Part shown: one piece after another, positions 20,716-33,197 of the stretch
How positions within the stretch are numbered: the first letter of the stretch is position 1
Layout: each line of letters begins with the position of its first letter
Source of the DNA: Beta vulgaris subsp. vulgaris
Taxonomy: Eukaryota > Streptophyta > Magnoliopsida > Caryophyllales > Amaranthaceae
Length of the DNA stretch: 64,000 bases
Direction of reading: 5' to 3'
Assembly: GCF_026745355.1 (NCBI RefSeq)
Contig: NC_079208.1
Span: forward strand, 57,832,892 to 57,896,891
Notes under the pieces: model-generated
Seen by the model: the letters and a program-made list of their open reading frames with translations, nothing else
What the model was told of the DNA's origin: nothing
The model's database searches: none
Made by a program: the position numbers and the translations under genes

Positions 20716-23700
20716 ATCAAAATCTACTAAATGTTACGTAGTGGGCATGCCCTAGGCCACACACTAGTATTGGTATTAAATAAAGGAATAAAGTGAAAGT
20801 AAGTAACATATGTACTAGAATTACACGAATACGAAGTCTCTTCTTTTTATATTCCGAATTATCTAGAATGTGGTCCTAGTGTGTGCTTCGCAACATTTTG
20901 AAGTGTTAAAATGAGATTGACAAATTCCCATTTTTGTAACTATTTATTTTCTAACCCATTTTACCACACATTGAAATATATACACTGTTTATATATGCTG
21001 AAAAAAGTAATAGGAGTAGAATTAGCAAGTAGACTTTTACTATAATTGGATGTGAGTATGATCAATATTAGGCCGAATCTCCAAATGAGTCGTCACCTAC
21101 AAAACAAGAAAACTAATCTGGAGGTTACCAAGTGAATCCTCTCTGGTGCTTGAGTTAGATTGTTGAGTAATAGAAAACAAGAGAGTGGAGAGAATTGTCC
21201 AATGTATGTGACCGTTTAGTTAGATGAAATTATCTTTATTTCGTGTCAAGTGGAGTATATATATAGTGAGAAGTAGGTATAAAGTGAGTTGGATCACTTT
21301 CCTCCTCTTGGGCCTATTTGCTTTGCAATAGTCATGAAACTAAGTCATAATGGGTCTAGGCCTTTATTTAAACCTCAACAAACATTAATGTTTTCAAGTT
21401 TCACCTATCGATTCCAACCATCTAACGAGTAGCTACATACATACAAATTATATTATCGTTAGATTTCGTGATTATGCTCTAATATGAGAGAAAAATACTG
21501 CATGAGATGGATTACTTTTTTTCCCCTCTTTTTACATAGGATTTTCAAACTTAATGAGTGACTTATATATACATTTTCCAATGTACTCTTTTATAGAGGT
21601 GGAAAGCAATTAGTTTTGTATTCATTTAAATCAAGCTAATTCAAGTCCAATTAAATTTGGATGAGGATCACTCGTTCTAGTCAAATTTAGTTTAGTCGCC
21701 AATTAGCTTATGAAGAAAATAAATCAAATCCAATCATAGGTTCATTTTCGAGTCAAAGCTCTTTGAATGGGTGCATGGGTGCATTTTGGATTTGGGTTTG
21801 ATTCCCGCAATCCAATTCAATTCGTTAGAATTCAAGTATCAAAATTTTGGATGTAACTATTACACCATGTAATAATTTAAAAATCAACACTAAGAAACTT
21901 AAACGACATTGAATAAATGACAAATTGACGTAAGATTCATGTCGTTATTTCTATTATCATGTCATTTTTATTGTAGTTTATGGTATTACATATGTAAGGT
22001 TTTGTTACATATGATATAACATATTATATCCAAACCGTACTCGTCAGATACCTATCAACTTTTCTAGGTTTACTCTTCTACCTAAACAATTTCCAATTAT
22101 AGGCTTCCACGTATGCCAAATTGATGATGTGGCCTTCTCTTAGAGTTTCTTAGTCCTCGTGCACAGATACTGATGATCCATGTGTCGTTTTATTGTTGGT
22201 CTTTTGTCTTTGAATAACCGAATAAAGGATGTGTTGATAATTCTAAACAGCTCAAATTTAACGACAAAAGTCGGAATATTAAATCAAGTAAAGACTTTAG
22301 CAATCGTTTAACAATTTTTTGATGCCGCAATCGTAAACATGTTTGCTACTGTACGTAGAAAAAGTATGATATAGTATCATTATCTGTAGGCTGTAGGAAA
22401 GTTTAGTTTAGATGGTAGTTGGTAGCAACTCATTCATAGTCTTTAGTTTGAAGACCTTCAAGTTCAACCGTCACAGGTTAAATGTGCACATACTGCGTAT
22501 AACACACATTGCATTACTCGCAACAACAATGAAACAAATCGGTGCATGATATCTAGCTTAGTTGGTAAAGTTTTATGAAAATGGACGGTATTGCGTTTGC
22601 ATCATTTGATTGTTCATATTTTCTTGTTGACTTTTGTTTGAATTTTAGTACTGATCATTTGCAATCAAATTTGTTTGGCAAGATTTTTCAATTAGCAAGA
22701 TAAATCGAAAAGAAAAATATTTGCCCCGTTTTAACTTGTACACTCAAAAATGCACAACTTTGACAATTGATATTTTTAATTATCCACTACTAAAAAGTCA
22801 TAAAAAATAATATTTTTAAAATTTATGTCGAGACAATTTTTTTTTTTGGGCCTTCTTTCGGAATCTCATCGTAAGATAATTTTTTTTTTTTTTTGCGTTG
22901 TCCTCGCACAGAGTCACTCATCCATGGTACCAGCAACCCCAACCCACAATTTCTATTTCTAGGATTGAACGCACAATTTGAAGCTAGAAGATAACCAATC
23001 GAAAGTGTTGTTTTAATTAAAATGTTGGGAAATATCTAAATGATTGGTTGGTTATTATTCTTACTACTACTAACTACTTACATGCGCATAAACGAGGAAG
23101 CTAAGCTCTTTCGTCATTTCCGATAAAACTTCTTTGTAGCCGCTGAGTATGAAAAAACTGCAATGGAAGCTTCAAATGGACATAAGAAACAGCCAACGTC
23201 ATACATTTCAGTCAGCCTTTGAGAGAGAATTGGAGATGAGAAGTGTCTCCTCGTACAAATCAAAACATAGTTTAATTAAGGTCACTCAATATGTATATGG
23301 TGGAAGAGTCGTTAAGTCGTAACATATACACATATCATGATCAGATAAATGCAATCTTTGGTCCGCCCAAAAATATCTCTTTTATGTGATATCGAAGCTA
23401 GAGCATATGGGGAAAATAAGCCCTTCAAATCCTACGAGTAATACAAAATTAAGCTCCTTGAATCTACAATGTTAAGGTATGCGTTGTATGGAATTAGTTT
23501 ACTAACTTTCGTTAGTTAATTCTTGCTGAGAGACCATTTGTTGTTGTTGGTATTGATCAGGTGTGATTGCTTATGAATTGTGGTAATTTATAAGTTTATG
23601 ATTGGATTGAGTACGTTGAACCTAAATGCATAAATATATATATTGAACCGCCTAAATTACGTATGAAAAAACTATGACATGTGATTTATAGTTTTCTAAA

Positions 23701-24045
23701 GTGAAGTCTCCTAGTATGATTGGTTGTGCAAAAGTTGTTAAGAATTATTAATATTATTGGATGAGTTATATAAATGATATGATTGAGTTATGAACGATAA
23801 TCGAAAGGAATAATCTAAAAGGGAAAAGTAGCCTCATCTGAATCAACGGATGAGTTGACACGAATAGTGCCCCCACGGACTGTGAACCCTGGGGGGTCCC
23901 CACATGAAAACCTACCATTGCTCCGTGGGGCGATAATCGGGTGATATATCAAGTAATGTGAAACCTGTGGATGGCTGATTGAATTAGCCGAAAAATGTAC
24001 TCTGAACTAGTCATGGTAGTTATTGGCCAAAAGTAAAGCGAATGA
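20716..24045. other. Intergenic DNA, possible decayed LTR-element remnants
   Basis: No gene is supported. At 23840-23960 a GC-rich stretch with CCCCCACGGACTGTGAACCC and CTCCGTGGGGCG has the look of retroelement debris, but neither ends nor proteins are visible. 21600-21840 is a decayed repeat with ATTCAAGTCCAATT-type words. Confidence 0.35.
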
Positions 24046-24145
24046 TTGGATGACGACCCCCACTGTCGGAGTGTAAGCTTTGTCTCCTTCGACGTGTTCT
24101 CTTCGCCCCTGGTCAAAAAGGAAGTTATGTCAAATTATGATAGTT

Positions 24146-24235
24146 ACATCGATATTGGATTCCCGATAAAGAATCGTATCGTGGTAAGTTGTAGCGATAT
24201 TGGATTCCCGATAAGGAATCATACGAGTAATATTG
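24146..24235 (+). repeat. 45-bp tandem duplication
   Basis: CGATATTGGATTCCCGATAA(A/G)GAATC occurs twice, 45 bp apart (from about 24150 and 24195). It lies in a 75-codon open frame at 24046-24273 that has no recognisable domain. Confidence 0.8.
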
Positions 24236-24879
24236 AATATAAATGTCCACATTATTATATTTGTACCTTTTAAATGTTAAGTTTTCTTAATATATATTTC
24301 AATGGGAATGGAAAAAATACATATCAAGTTCGGAAAACAATACCAACCTAAGGCAAACACTAGTTATTCTATTAAAAGGAGATTAGACAATGAACTAGAT
24401 TAAAATAGGGAGAATTAAGGTGAAAAAATGCCGCAGGTCTAGATGTTAATAATGGTAGTTAATATTATTAGCAGATGGGAGTCATGATCAACGATGATCA
24501 GCTCATATAGACTTAATTATAGGATGATTGAAGAAAGTTAGTTTATATGATTGAGATTTGAGGGTGAGACAAGTCATTCTGCAAGTCATGTACATGTGAC
24601 TGTGAGAAATTAGTAATGCAAGTTCAGGAGGAAGAGTCTAAAAAAGATTACGAATTGAATTTTAAGAATTTGTGGCGGTTCAGATAATTTATTATGTTAT
24701 CCAAAATATGGTTACATAAAATGTTACATATATGGTAAGCAAACACGGTATTTTAGTTTCCAGAACATCTAGAATATATACATAGGCTATTATTTTGTTT
24801 AGTAAGAAGCTAAAGGCGTATCATATAGGCAAATGCCGACTCTTCATGTAGGATGATAATGTTTTTAAAGTTATTTTCG

Positions 24880-24988
24880 ATTTAAACACGTCCAGTAGTA
24901 TAATTTGCAGCCTCCTTACCTCATTTACCTATTATATAGGCAAATGAGGTAAGGATGCGACAAATTATATAGTTGCAAGTGTTTAAAT
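24880..24988. repeat. 109-bp hairpin-forming inverted repeat
   Basis: Arms 24880-24932 and 24936-24988 pair at about 43 of 53 positions around a 3-nt centre. Outer pairs include ATTTAAACAC/GTGTTTAAAT and TATAATTTG/CAAATTATA. The innermost ~20 bp around TCCTTACCTCATTT is nearly perfect. The size is compatible with a miRNA-like foldback or a tiny MITE. Confidence 0.75.
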
Positions 24989-24999
24989 AGCAGTCCAGA

Positions 25000-26640
25000 T
25001 GATACCCTAACAGTTGCAATTCAAAATATTGGGAAAAAAAACTAGTCGGAACAAGTCTCTCATATAATTTTGTTAAAACCGTATCTCAGGGGAATGAGGT
25101 GCACAAAGTTTGCACCCGCTGATGTCAAAGTTCAAACTTCCGTTGTTAATAATTGTCACTTTTATAATAGGATGTGGTGCATATTCAATAATCTCATGGC
25201 ATTTGGTACTTTTTTAATTAAATTAAGAGGAGAACCTTGTGCATTTTTGTAAAATCTTAGGGATACCTGACTATCTGGTGAGAAAACTGATAATTACATA
25301 TAATCTATAATTTAATATATATGAATGCAACACTTTTTAAAACTTGACTTTTTGCACATACTCATATATATAATCACCTTGACCATATTTATATTATTAC
25401 TAATAGTTAAAAAAATGTTGTATCATGTGAATGTTATTGAATTTGTCCAATGTATATATTTAAAATACTACTAATATTTTTTTTTGTTTATCAACCAACT
25501 AGCTAGACATTATTAACGGTGCTATCCTTTAATGTTGAAATTGAGGAAGAGATCTAGAGTTCTAGAGGACGCAAGCCTAGGAGTTTGGTGGTTTCCTAGC
25601 AACAATATACTGTATAGACTAGCTCCATTCTCTGTCTTGATTCTAAAGCACGCACACTAATCAGTGTATAGTATGCATCGACAAACGCAAAAATAATATA
25701 GAGTAAAAAGAATATAATTTGTGTTTCTAAATTGGAGGGACTTATTATTCTACCGATTGCCTCTTTAAATACAAAAATATATACTCTCTTGATATGTAGT
25801 TTGAATTATCTGGCTCTAAAATTAACCAAGTATGAGGTTTCTTATAATTTCGGATCTAGGACCATCTGTTTAGGTTAATTAATTAGTAGGGTATTATATA
25901 AATCGTATAATTAACTTGTGCTTCCATATACTATGATATAGAAGTATACTCTCTCACTCTCTCCTAAACCTAATAAAAATCGGTTATCCCTGTTATGTGG
26001 GCGAGCTAACACATTAGTGAGCCACGTTGAATTCCTGTGTCGATTGTTCTTTAATTGTTTGTTTAGTTAATTGCATCTGTCATAATATATTCCATTAATT
26101 CTTTTTTAAATTTTGTGTATAACCTCAAATGACAAATATTAAGAGATTGGAAAGGATTGTATCTATTGTTCTAAAAGACAAGGACATAGTTATATGTGAT
26201 CCTAATTGCTTAAGTTGAGTATTAGTAGCTCATAAAACAATAATAAACTCGTTTGTCCTCTCAAAATAATATGATGCTATAAGTCTACAACAATCATGTA
26301 GGGTAATCAAATTAAAATAAACTTTAAGAAAGATAATGGGAAATCAAGTAAAAGGAATGGACTAAATATCATCTATCTCGATTTTGGTTGTATTTCTTAA
26401 TGATATATATGTAAAACAAACTTTTGGTGGGAACTAATTTGTCATCATTATGAATTAAAGGTACAATAAGCACATCTAGTTACAAATTTAGCATACAATA
26501 AATGCAATAAGGTGGATTGCACTTGCATATATGTCACTATATACAATAAACTCCATCTAACTTGAGCTAGGTGTATTCTTCTAGTCAGAAAAGACATGTG
26601 GTTTGTATAGTGAAAATTTTTATGAAAGTTTTTTCAGCAA
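25000..26640. other. AT-rich intergenic DNA including an LTR-like fragment
   Basis: No gene is supported. 25840-26085 is homologous to 32437-32680 and is listed separately. The rest has no recognisable feature. Confidence 0.4.
25840..26085 (+). repeat. Dispersed LTR-like repeat, copy 1
   Basis: Shares with 32437-32680 the order TAATTTCGGAT, TAGGTTAATTA, CTCTCTCCTAAAC(C/A)TAATAAAAATC, GAGCCACGT(T/C), and a T-rich stretch ending TTGCATC(T/C)GT. A TATA-like zone, AATAAA signal and T-rich end are the layout of a copia-type LTR 3' half. No termini or duplication could be fixed, so solo LTR is only a suggestion. Confidence 0.5.
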
Positions 26641-26647
26641 AAAAAAT

Positions 26648-26792
26648 ATCTCATTAATTAACCATAAAAATAAACAGATGATTGGTGACAACACATCCAA
26701 ATAAGTGATTTAAGCAAAAAAAAAAATCTCATTAATTAACCATAAAATAAACAAATGATCGGTGACAACACATCCAAATAAGTGATTTATGC
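26648..26792 (+). repeat. 78-bp tandem duplication
   Basis: ATCTCATTAATTAACCATAA...GGTGACAACACATCCAAATA...GTGATTTA occurs twice (from 26648 and 26726), with an A-run at the junction. Confidence 0.85.
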
Positions 26793-26988
26793 CTTTACGT
26801 AAAAATATATATGCATGCACTTGAGAGATGATAGTTTCACATAAATGTATTCTCTTGTGAGTTCCAACTATTGAGCTTTTGTACGTATATATGAGGGGTT
26901 AGTTACCTAACATATATTAATTGAAGAAATAGATACCTCGTCAAATTTATAAATAAACAGACGTTTAAAGCGTAAGCATGGAAAAGAA

Positions 26989-27401
26989 TAGGGGTTGGCA
27001 ATGATGCAAAATTGAGTTCGAGTTTGAGCTAGTTCGAAATGACTCGTTAGTTTTTGGAGTCGAGTTTGAGTTGAATCGAGCTTACTCGAGTCGATTTTCG
27101 ACCGAGTTTTGTCAAAGCTTTGACCAATTATTCGAGCATTGACCGAGTGAAGTTTTGACGAGTAGATTTCGAGTATCTTGCAAATGTCTCATGTTAAAAC
27201 TTAAAAGCAACAATAAGGTAGAAAAATGTAGAATTTAGGTATTTTGCTATTGATAATTGGTTATTCGAGCTTCTCACGAGTTTTTGAGTCGAGTGTCGAG
27301 TTGTTCAACTCGACCCACCAACATCTCGATTCGAGCTTTAACTGAGTTTTTACCGAGTCGATCTCGAGTTGCTCGCGAGTTGTGTCGTCATTCCCACCCT
27401 A
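26989..27401. mobile_element. Non-autonomous hAT-like element (413 bp)
   Basis: Ends TAGGGGTTGGCAATGA and, inverse, TAGGGTGGGAATGACG. Flanks GAAAAGAA (26981-26988) and GAAAAAAA (27402-27409) are an 8-bp duplication with one mismatch. Subterminal regions are packed with CTCGAG, GAGTCGAG and TTCGAG words in both orientations, as in hAT elements that bind transposase at subterminal repeats. Confidence 0.75.
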
Positions 27402-27607
27402 GAAAAAAATGACAACTTATGAGAAGGTATGATAAAACATTTTTTTTATTACATCAATTGACTTTTCATATATTTTGCTTGATTTTTATTTTTCTTGCGC
27501 AACTTTAAAATTTTTGAGGTTTGTCTAACTTTTTCATTAGGTAGCCTTAACCGTGGAATACTGGCTATCTATTAATATTTGATCATGAGACTGTCTAATA
27601 ATATATA

Positions 27608-27866
27608 CTTCCTCCGTTTCTAAATAAGTGCAACATTTGCATAGTGTTTACTATTCACAGTTTAAACTTTAATTAGCTTTGGTGATTTATATTTTAGGAA
27701 AAACATAGTCATGTGGAATCTTGTTAGATTCGTTTGAATGTGAATTTTTTTAATATCAACTTTTTATAATTTTTACTTATTGATAATTGAAGATATTAAT
27801 AGTTAAAATAATACATTGACAAATGTGAAAACAAGAAGTGTTACACTTATCTAGAAACGGAGGAAG
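27608..27866. mobile_element. Stowaway-type MITE (259 bp)
   Basis: Left CTTCCTCCGTTTCTAAATAAGT and right ACTTATCTAGAAACGGAGGAAG are inverted repeats flanked by TA (27606-27607 and 27867-27868). Confidence 0.88.
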
Positions 27867-28073
27867 TATAAATTACCCAAAAAATTGTATGCAAATACCT
27901 AATAATTAAACCCTCCCCCCCCCCCCGGGGGAAGGAGTAATAATGGGATATATAAATGACATTCATTATCACAGCACTAAAGTGTAGTTAATGAGAAGAA
28001 AAAGGAATTAGGGGAGGGTAAAATTGGGCACATAAAAGGAAATATTTTAAAAGAGGGTAAAAATTAAATTCCA

Positions 28074-28452
28074 CTTCTTCTATCCTATAATATAATAAGT
28101 CTTAATTCTATTTTTATACGGGAATGAAGATAAAGTGAAATCTTATTTTATTTGAATATAAAGATTCATTTTTATTGGAAAAAAACTTACATTGTTTTTT
28201 TTTTCTTTTTAGCAAACTAAAAGCTGAATATTAATGTTGCATGGTTTAATGTGTAGAGGAGTTCAATGGGGTAATACATTCCACTTTGTCATTAACAAGA
28301 GTTCATGGAAGCTGAAATTATAAGGACATTTCGGGAATTATATTATTTTCATGAGGCTATTTTGGGCATAATTATTGATTGAAATGGAAGTAAGACTTAT
28401 ATTTTGGGATACCTTATAAGGAACCATGCTTTATATTATGGGACAGAAGAAG
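28074..28452. mobile_element. Stowaway-like MITE (~379 bp)
   Basis: CTTCTTCTATCCTATAATATAA on the left and TTATATTATGGGACAGAAGAAG on the right are inverted repeats. TA lies at the right end and CA at the left, so the duplication may have decayed. Confidence 0.6.
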
Positions 28453-28809
28453 TAATAAATAGGAGAAAGAACAAATAGGAAACTAAAACAAGGAGTATGA
28501 GGCATGATGGTGTGTTTATTTTAGCTTATTTTGATTCATTTTGGACAAACTAAGTTCTTATATTTTCAAATGAGTTTGGATACATTCAGATAAGTTGAGA
28601 CAAAAAAAAAATCAACAAATTTCAGACAATGTAACACAAATAAGACACTTTCACCCAAATAAGTTATTTTATGACAAAAATAAAAACTTACATAATAATT
28701 TAAGATAAATTTAGATTAGTTCAGACAAGTCTAAAAAATATAATTTCAGAGAAAAACAACTGAAGTGGTCAACAAAGCCTAAAGTAAATAATTACTCGAC
28801 ATTATCCCA

Positions 28810-29275
28810 GTATCATCTAGGGGTGACAATCAGGTTGGGTTGAGTCAATTTTAGATTGACCTAATTTCTATTTCGGATCTACACCTAACCCAAACCCAAC
28901 CTGATTCTATTTACATGTGAAAAAACTATTACTTGAACCCGACCTCATCAGGTTCTCGTTAACCCGAGACCAACCAAAAATGATTTGAAATTAAATTTAA
29001 TCATTGCAAGAATTCAACCTGCTGAGTGAGTCTTGAATTCAAATATCAATTTAATCCAATTTTGAAGATTTTTTTAAATGTTTAGAGATTTAGAAAATTC
29101 AAGAAACGTGTTTGGCCCAATTCAAGTTAGAAAACAGAAAAAAAAAAGTTCATAAAAATTATAAAAGTAGGGATAATTTTAGGTTGATCCGACCTGAATC
29201 TAACCCGACTTCTAAATTAGGTTATTCGAGTTGTTTTCGGGTTCAAAAGGTCAACCTGAACCTAACTGATGATTT
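28810..29275. mobile_element. Remnant of an hAT-like element, right end lost
   Basis: TAGGGGTGACAATCAGGTTGGG at the left is a typical hAT-type terminus. Subterminal words CCCAAACCCAACCTGA and CCCGACCTCATCAGG follow, and GATCCGACCTGAATC with AACCTGAACC on the right. The expected inverse terminus is missing. Confidence 0.5.
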
Positions 29276-29279
29276 TAAA

Positions 29280-30715
29280 AAGTAATACCGCAAGTGCACG
29301 GTATCCGTTGTTAGCAGATACTTAGCAAATACGGGTCAATCTCACAAGGAGAGAATTTCCATCGATTTTCGTTTAATTATAATAAACTATCTCATAAAAA
29401 CGAATTAATGTTTGATTTGAAGAATAACTAAACAAGAGGCAAGTAATATCAAAATATTGGTTTAATCAATAAATTAAAAGTTTATGGCATACGTTCGGTC
29501 CACCATTCTCATACTATTCAAAGAATACAAATCAATTCAATAATAAATAAATTAGAGTGTGTGTATAAGAAATGGTTAATTCTTCGGTCGGATATTAACA
29601 CTTTCAATTCAACCTATGCAGTACGATCACTAACATATTCAGAATTGCCAGTTGTAATGAAGCCTCTAAGAATATGATCTTTCAATTCTAATTCCTGTTA
29701 GCAAATTAATTAACTCTTGATGTTGACCAATTACAATAATCAAAATATTTTAAACTTATCAATTGAAATTACTCACAATCCTAATCTATAATTGGTCTAA
29801 GTTAGTGGTTCAATTTCCAAAACAGCAATGTAGCAAATATATAAAAAAAAAAAAAAAAAAACAGGGGGAGTATAATGAATATCTTATAAAATGTTCTTTC
29901 GATTGTCTTTTTATATATTTGTATATATCAATGCTTAAATTAGTGATAACCAATTGCTAGTTGTATTGAAAATTATTTACTTCGTTCTAAAATATTATGA
30001 ACTCCTTCCTTGTTTAATAGTCCTAAATTATTTTAAACACTTTTATTTTTGAAATTATCCATTTTTATGATATTGGTTTTCAAATACCCCCTTTGGTACA
30101 CATAATTGATATTATGTTTTTAAAATGTAATCCAACAGGTTAAATCTAGTTATCAGTAGTAATTTAGAATTAAGATAAATATATTGAATATTTTAATTAA
30201 TCTAATTTGATTTTTTTTAACGACTTCGGACCTACGCATTTCAATTCTTGGATCCGCCACTAATCATTCTGAAATAGTTTGGGAAGAGTATTTTTGATCG
30301 AGTCATGTTTACCGCATCCAAAATTTCAATACATTCATGTTGAGTCTCGAACTTCAACCAATGAGAACAATTTCTCATACCCAAAAATAAAAAAATTATA
30401 CTCACAACTCCCATAAGGAAAAAAGAAAATTTCCATAACAGAGACTAAAGAAATCTCATAAAGAGATACTAATTTATTCAACAAAATAAGAAAAAGAACT
30501 AAACACTGAAAATAAAAAGAAAAAAGGGGCTTACCATGGATGAAAACATCCATGACAATCTCTAAATGATGAAGATGAAGTAAGAGAGGCTAGGGTTTTA
30601 GAGAGAAAAGAGTAAGAGAGAAGGAGCTAGGCTAGGGTTAAAAAAAAAACTAAGGGGAAGTAGTAGCTGAAAGCATGAAAGTAGTATAAGCTAGGTGAAG
30701 AGTGAAGTGCTGGCC
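29280..30715. other. AT-rich intergenic DNA, no gene recognised
   Basis: The segment from about 29283 (TACCGCAAGTGCACGGTATC...AAATACGGGTCAATCTCACA) reads like the edge of another repeat, but its partner is not in the window. A fragment near 30228-30262 (TTCTTGGATCCGCCACTA) matches one terminus of the MITE family at 39913-40089. Confidence 0.4.
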
Positions 30716-30717
30716 AA

Positions 30718-31096
30718 GGACGTGTTCGACAACAATAGCTGTGGTGGTAGCTTTTAGCTGTGAGAGTAGTTGTTAGCTGTGTTGGTAGCTGTTAGTGGTT
30801 GGTGTGTAGCTGTTAGCTGTTAGTTGTCCAAGTAGCGGTGTAAAATATTGATGTTCGGTAAAAGAAGCTGTCAAAGTAGCTGTTTAAGAATAAATAGTTA
30901 AAAACTCAAATAATACTTTAACATATAATTTATACACCACTAAAAGCTGACAAACACTACTAATATAAATCACTACTTGTACCACTAAAAGCTACTTACA
31001 CCACTACCTTGCCAAACACTCTTATTTTTTCTAATTAGTGTTTTGACCGAGTCAAGACACTAAAAACTACTTGAAAAGCTTGTGCCGAACACGCCC
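30718..31096. mobile_element. hAT-like MITE with TAGCTGTTAG subterminal repeats (~379 bp)
   Basis: Termini GGACGTGTTCGACAA and, inverse, GGGGCGTGTTCGGCACAA. The left half carries many (G)TAGCTGTTAGCTGT words; the right half carries their complement (CACTAAAAGCTAC). No clean duplication was found. Confidence 0.6.
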
Positions 31097-31556
31097 CAAA
31101 TAGAACTGAAACTGATGAGTTTTTTTTTTTTTTTTTGATAATCTGGAGTTTGCTTTAATATGTGGGATTTGTCATGGCAATTCAAGTAAAATATTAATTA
31201 TTATAAAAATGAAGTAAAATTTTATGGCATCGTGAGGTTGATGGAAGTACAAAGAAACTCAGAATCCGAGTTTCACCTTAATATTAGTATTTTTGGCCCG
31301 GACGATACTCCGTGTCAATTACAATTATTAATTATTATTATTATTCATCAGTCATATACTTGATTTTATTAGTTTTTTTAAAATAGTTATTCTAGTACAA
31401 AATTGAAAAATAGACATTATGGCATGATAAATTGTATTATAAAAGAACTTCTAAGAAATTGGGGATAAAAATAACTATAATTGAGAATTCTATTACTTAA
31501 TAAAAGTATAAAAAAAGCTTGTCTATGTGTTGATGTTTGCATATAATCATAAAACT

Positions 31557-31655
31557 TTGTTATGTTTACTTTGAAACATTAACTATTGAAATTATAGTGG
31601 ATTAGTGGTTAAACTTTCACATTTTATTTCAAAGGTCATGCGTTCGAATCCTAAA
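31557..31655 (+). repeat. Dispersed tRNA-like repeat, family B copy 1
   Basis: TTTGAAACATTAA...TAGTGGATTAGTGGTTAAAC...CATTTTATTTCAAAGGTCATG and GCGTTCGAATCCT. It is homologous in opposite orientation to 34890-34990. A-box-like and B-box-like words are present, but similarity also runs upstream of them. Confidence 0.55.
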
Positions 31656-31908
31656 TTGAGACGAATCAAACAAGACCCTTCATGACTATATTTTTTTCTT
31701 ATAAAATTAAAAAAAAAATTGAGAAGATTCTTTCTAAATATAAAGAGCGTCAAGATTATAAGTGAAAATAATAAAAAAGAACAGAAGGAATACGTATTTA
31801 GCTAAACTGAAAAGTTAACTGAAATAGTTTCTCTGCACAAAATCAATCGGCATTCAATTGGCATGCGAGTGCGATATACAGGGAGTATAATGCATGGAGT
31901 AACATACA

Positions 31909-32201
31909 GAGAAAGCCTTGGTAACCAACTGTTTGAGTCCAAAAGAGACTCAAACGCCCAAAAAAAAACACAATGGTACCATTATAACCTGACATTGGTA
32001 TCAAATTGTTATTAGGACTGGTACCAAGCAAATCTTACTTTTGTATCAATATTTTCGGACAATGGTACCATTATAACCTAGCATTGGTACCAAGCAAATT
32101 CTTGCCACACGCGCGTGAAATTTCCAACACATAAAATGACCAAATTGCCCCCGTTTGAGTCCCCTAAGAGACTCAAACGGTTGGACGCCTAGCCAAGCTC
32201 G
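31909..32201. mobile_element. MULE-like MITE with hairpin termini (~293 bp)
   Basis: Flanked by TAACATACA on both sides (31900-31908 and 32202-32210), a 9-bp duplication typical of Mutator-like elements. Each end contains a small hairpin, GTTTGAGTC...GACTCAAAC (about 31929-31954 and 32153-32178). The interior carries a roughly 90-bp repeat built on ACAATGGTACCATTATAACCT and CATTGGTACCAAGCAAAT. No coding capacity. Confidence 0.75.
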
Positions 32202-32210
32202 TAACATACA

Positions 32211-33189
32211 CCAGCAAAAAGGGAGATGACAAATTTTGTTCTTCTGTAGCTAAGGATTTTCTAGATCGATTCTTCCAAACAAGGATAAAAATGACAAATG
32301 ATCTAGACTCTAGATAATTTGTCATTTTAGAGTGATTGACATGACACCGACTCAATACTCGTTGGCATGACTAGTCGGAAAAAAACTTTGTGTTTGGACA
32401 CTAATCTATTAGTAATGTTGTTTAGTATATCGAGTTTGTTTTAATTTCGGATTTTGGCCTATATATTTAGGTTAATTAGAAAAATACTATATAAACTCTA
32501 TAATTAATTTCTGCTTTCATATTCTATAATCTATACTCTTCTCTCTCCTAAACATAATAAAATCAATTCTATGTATGTGTTGTTTCAATGTAGCGAACAC
32601 ATTATTGTTAGTGAGCCACGTCAAATTCTTATATCGCTTGTTTCATAGTTTTTCGTTGTTTTATTGCATCCGTTACAACCGTATTAGTGAACAAAATATA
32701 AATAAAATTTCAAGAAATTGGCTGCAAGGAAAAAAGATAATATAGTATTTAATAGAATGGGTTGTACTTAATGCTTCATTAATTAAATTCTGGTATAACT
32801 GGATTCCACTTCACAAATGGATTACAATAAGCTAAGATAAATGCACCAACAAATGATTAATTATACTATCACCATAGATGGCACAAAAATAAAATATAAA
32901 ACAGGAAGTACTCCCTTGAATGCAAAAATTGATAAATTCTGATGATACCCTCTTGTCACTAACCCAATATCTCATTAGTAGATGAGCACTTTTAACAAGA
33001 AATGACTATGACATTACAATATCAGTATAATGTTAAATTCGTGAAAGATATCTTTGGTAAATGCAACACTATTTTTCAAGTACAGAGAAAGTTATAAAGG
33101 CAATTAGGCAATGATATAAAAGGATTTGATCTTATATTTTGGTTACTAGCTTCATCTTTTACAACTCTAATTAACTAAATTAATAGACA
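32211..33189. other. AT-rich intergenic DNA including LTR-like copy 2
   Basis: 32437-32680 is homologous to 25840-26085. Nothing else is recognised. Confidence 0.45.
32437..32680 (+). repeat. Dispersed LTR-like repeat, copy 2
   Basis: Homologue of 25840-26085 in the same orientation, with numerous substitutions and small indels, so both copies are old. Confidence 0.5.
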
Positions 33190-33197
33190 TTCACAAC

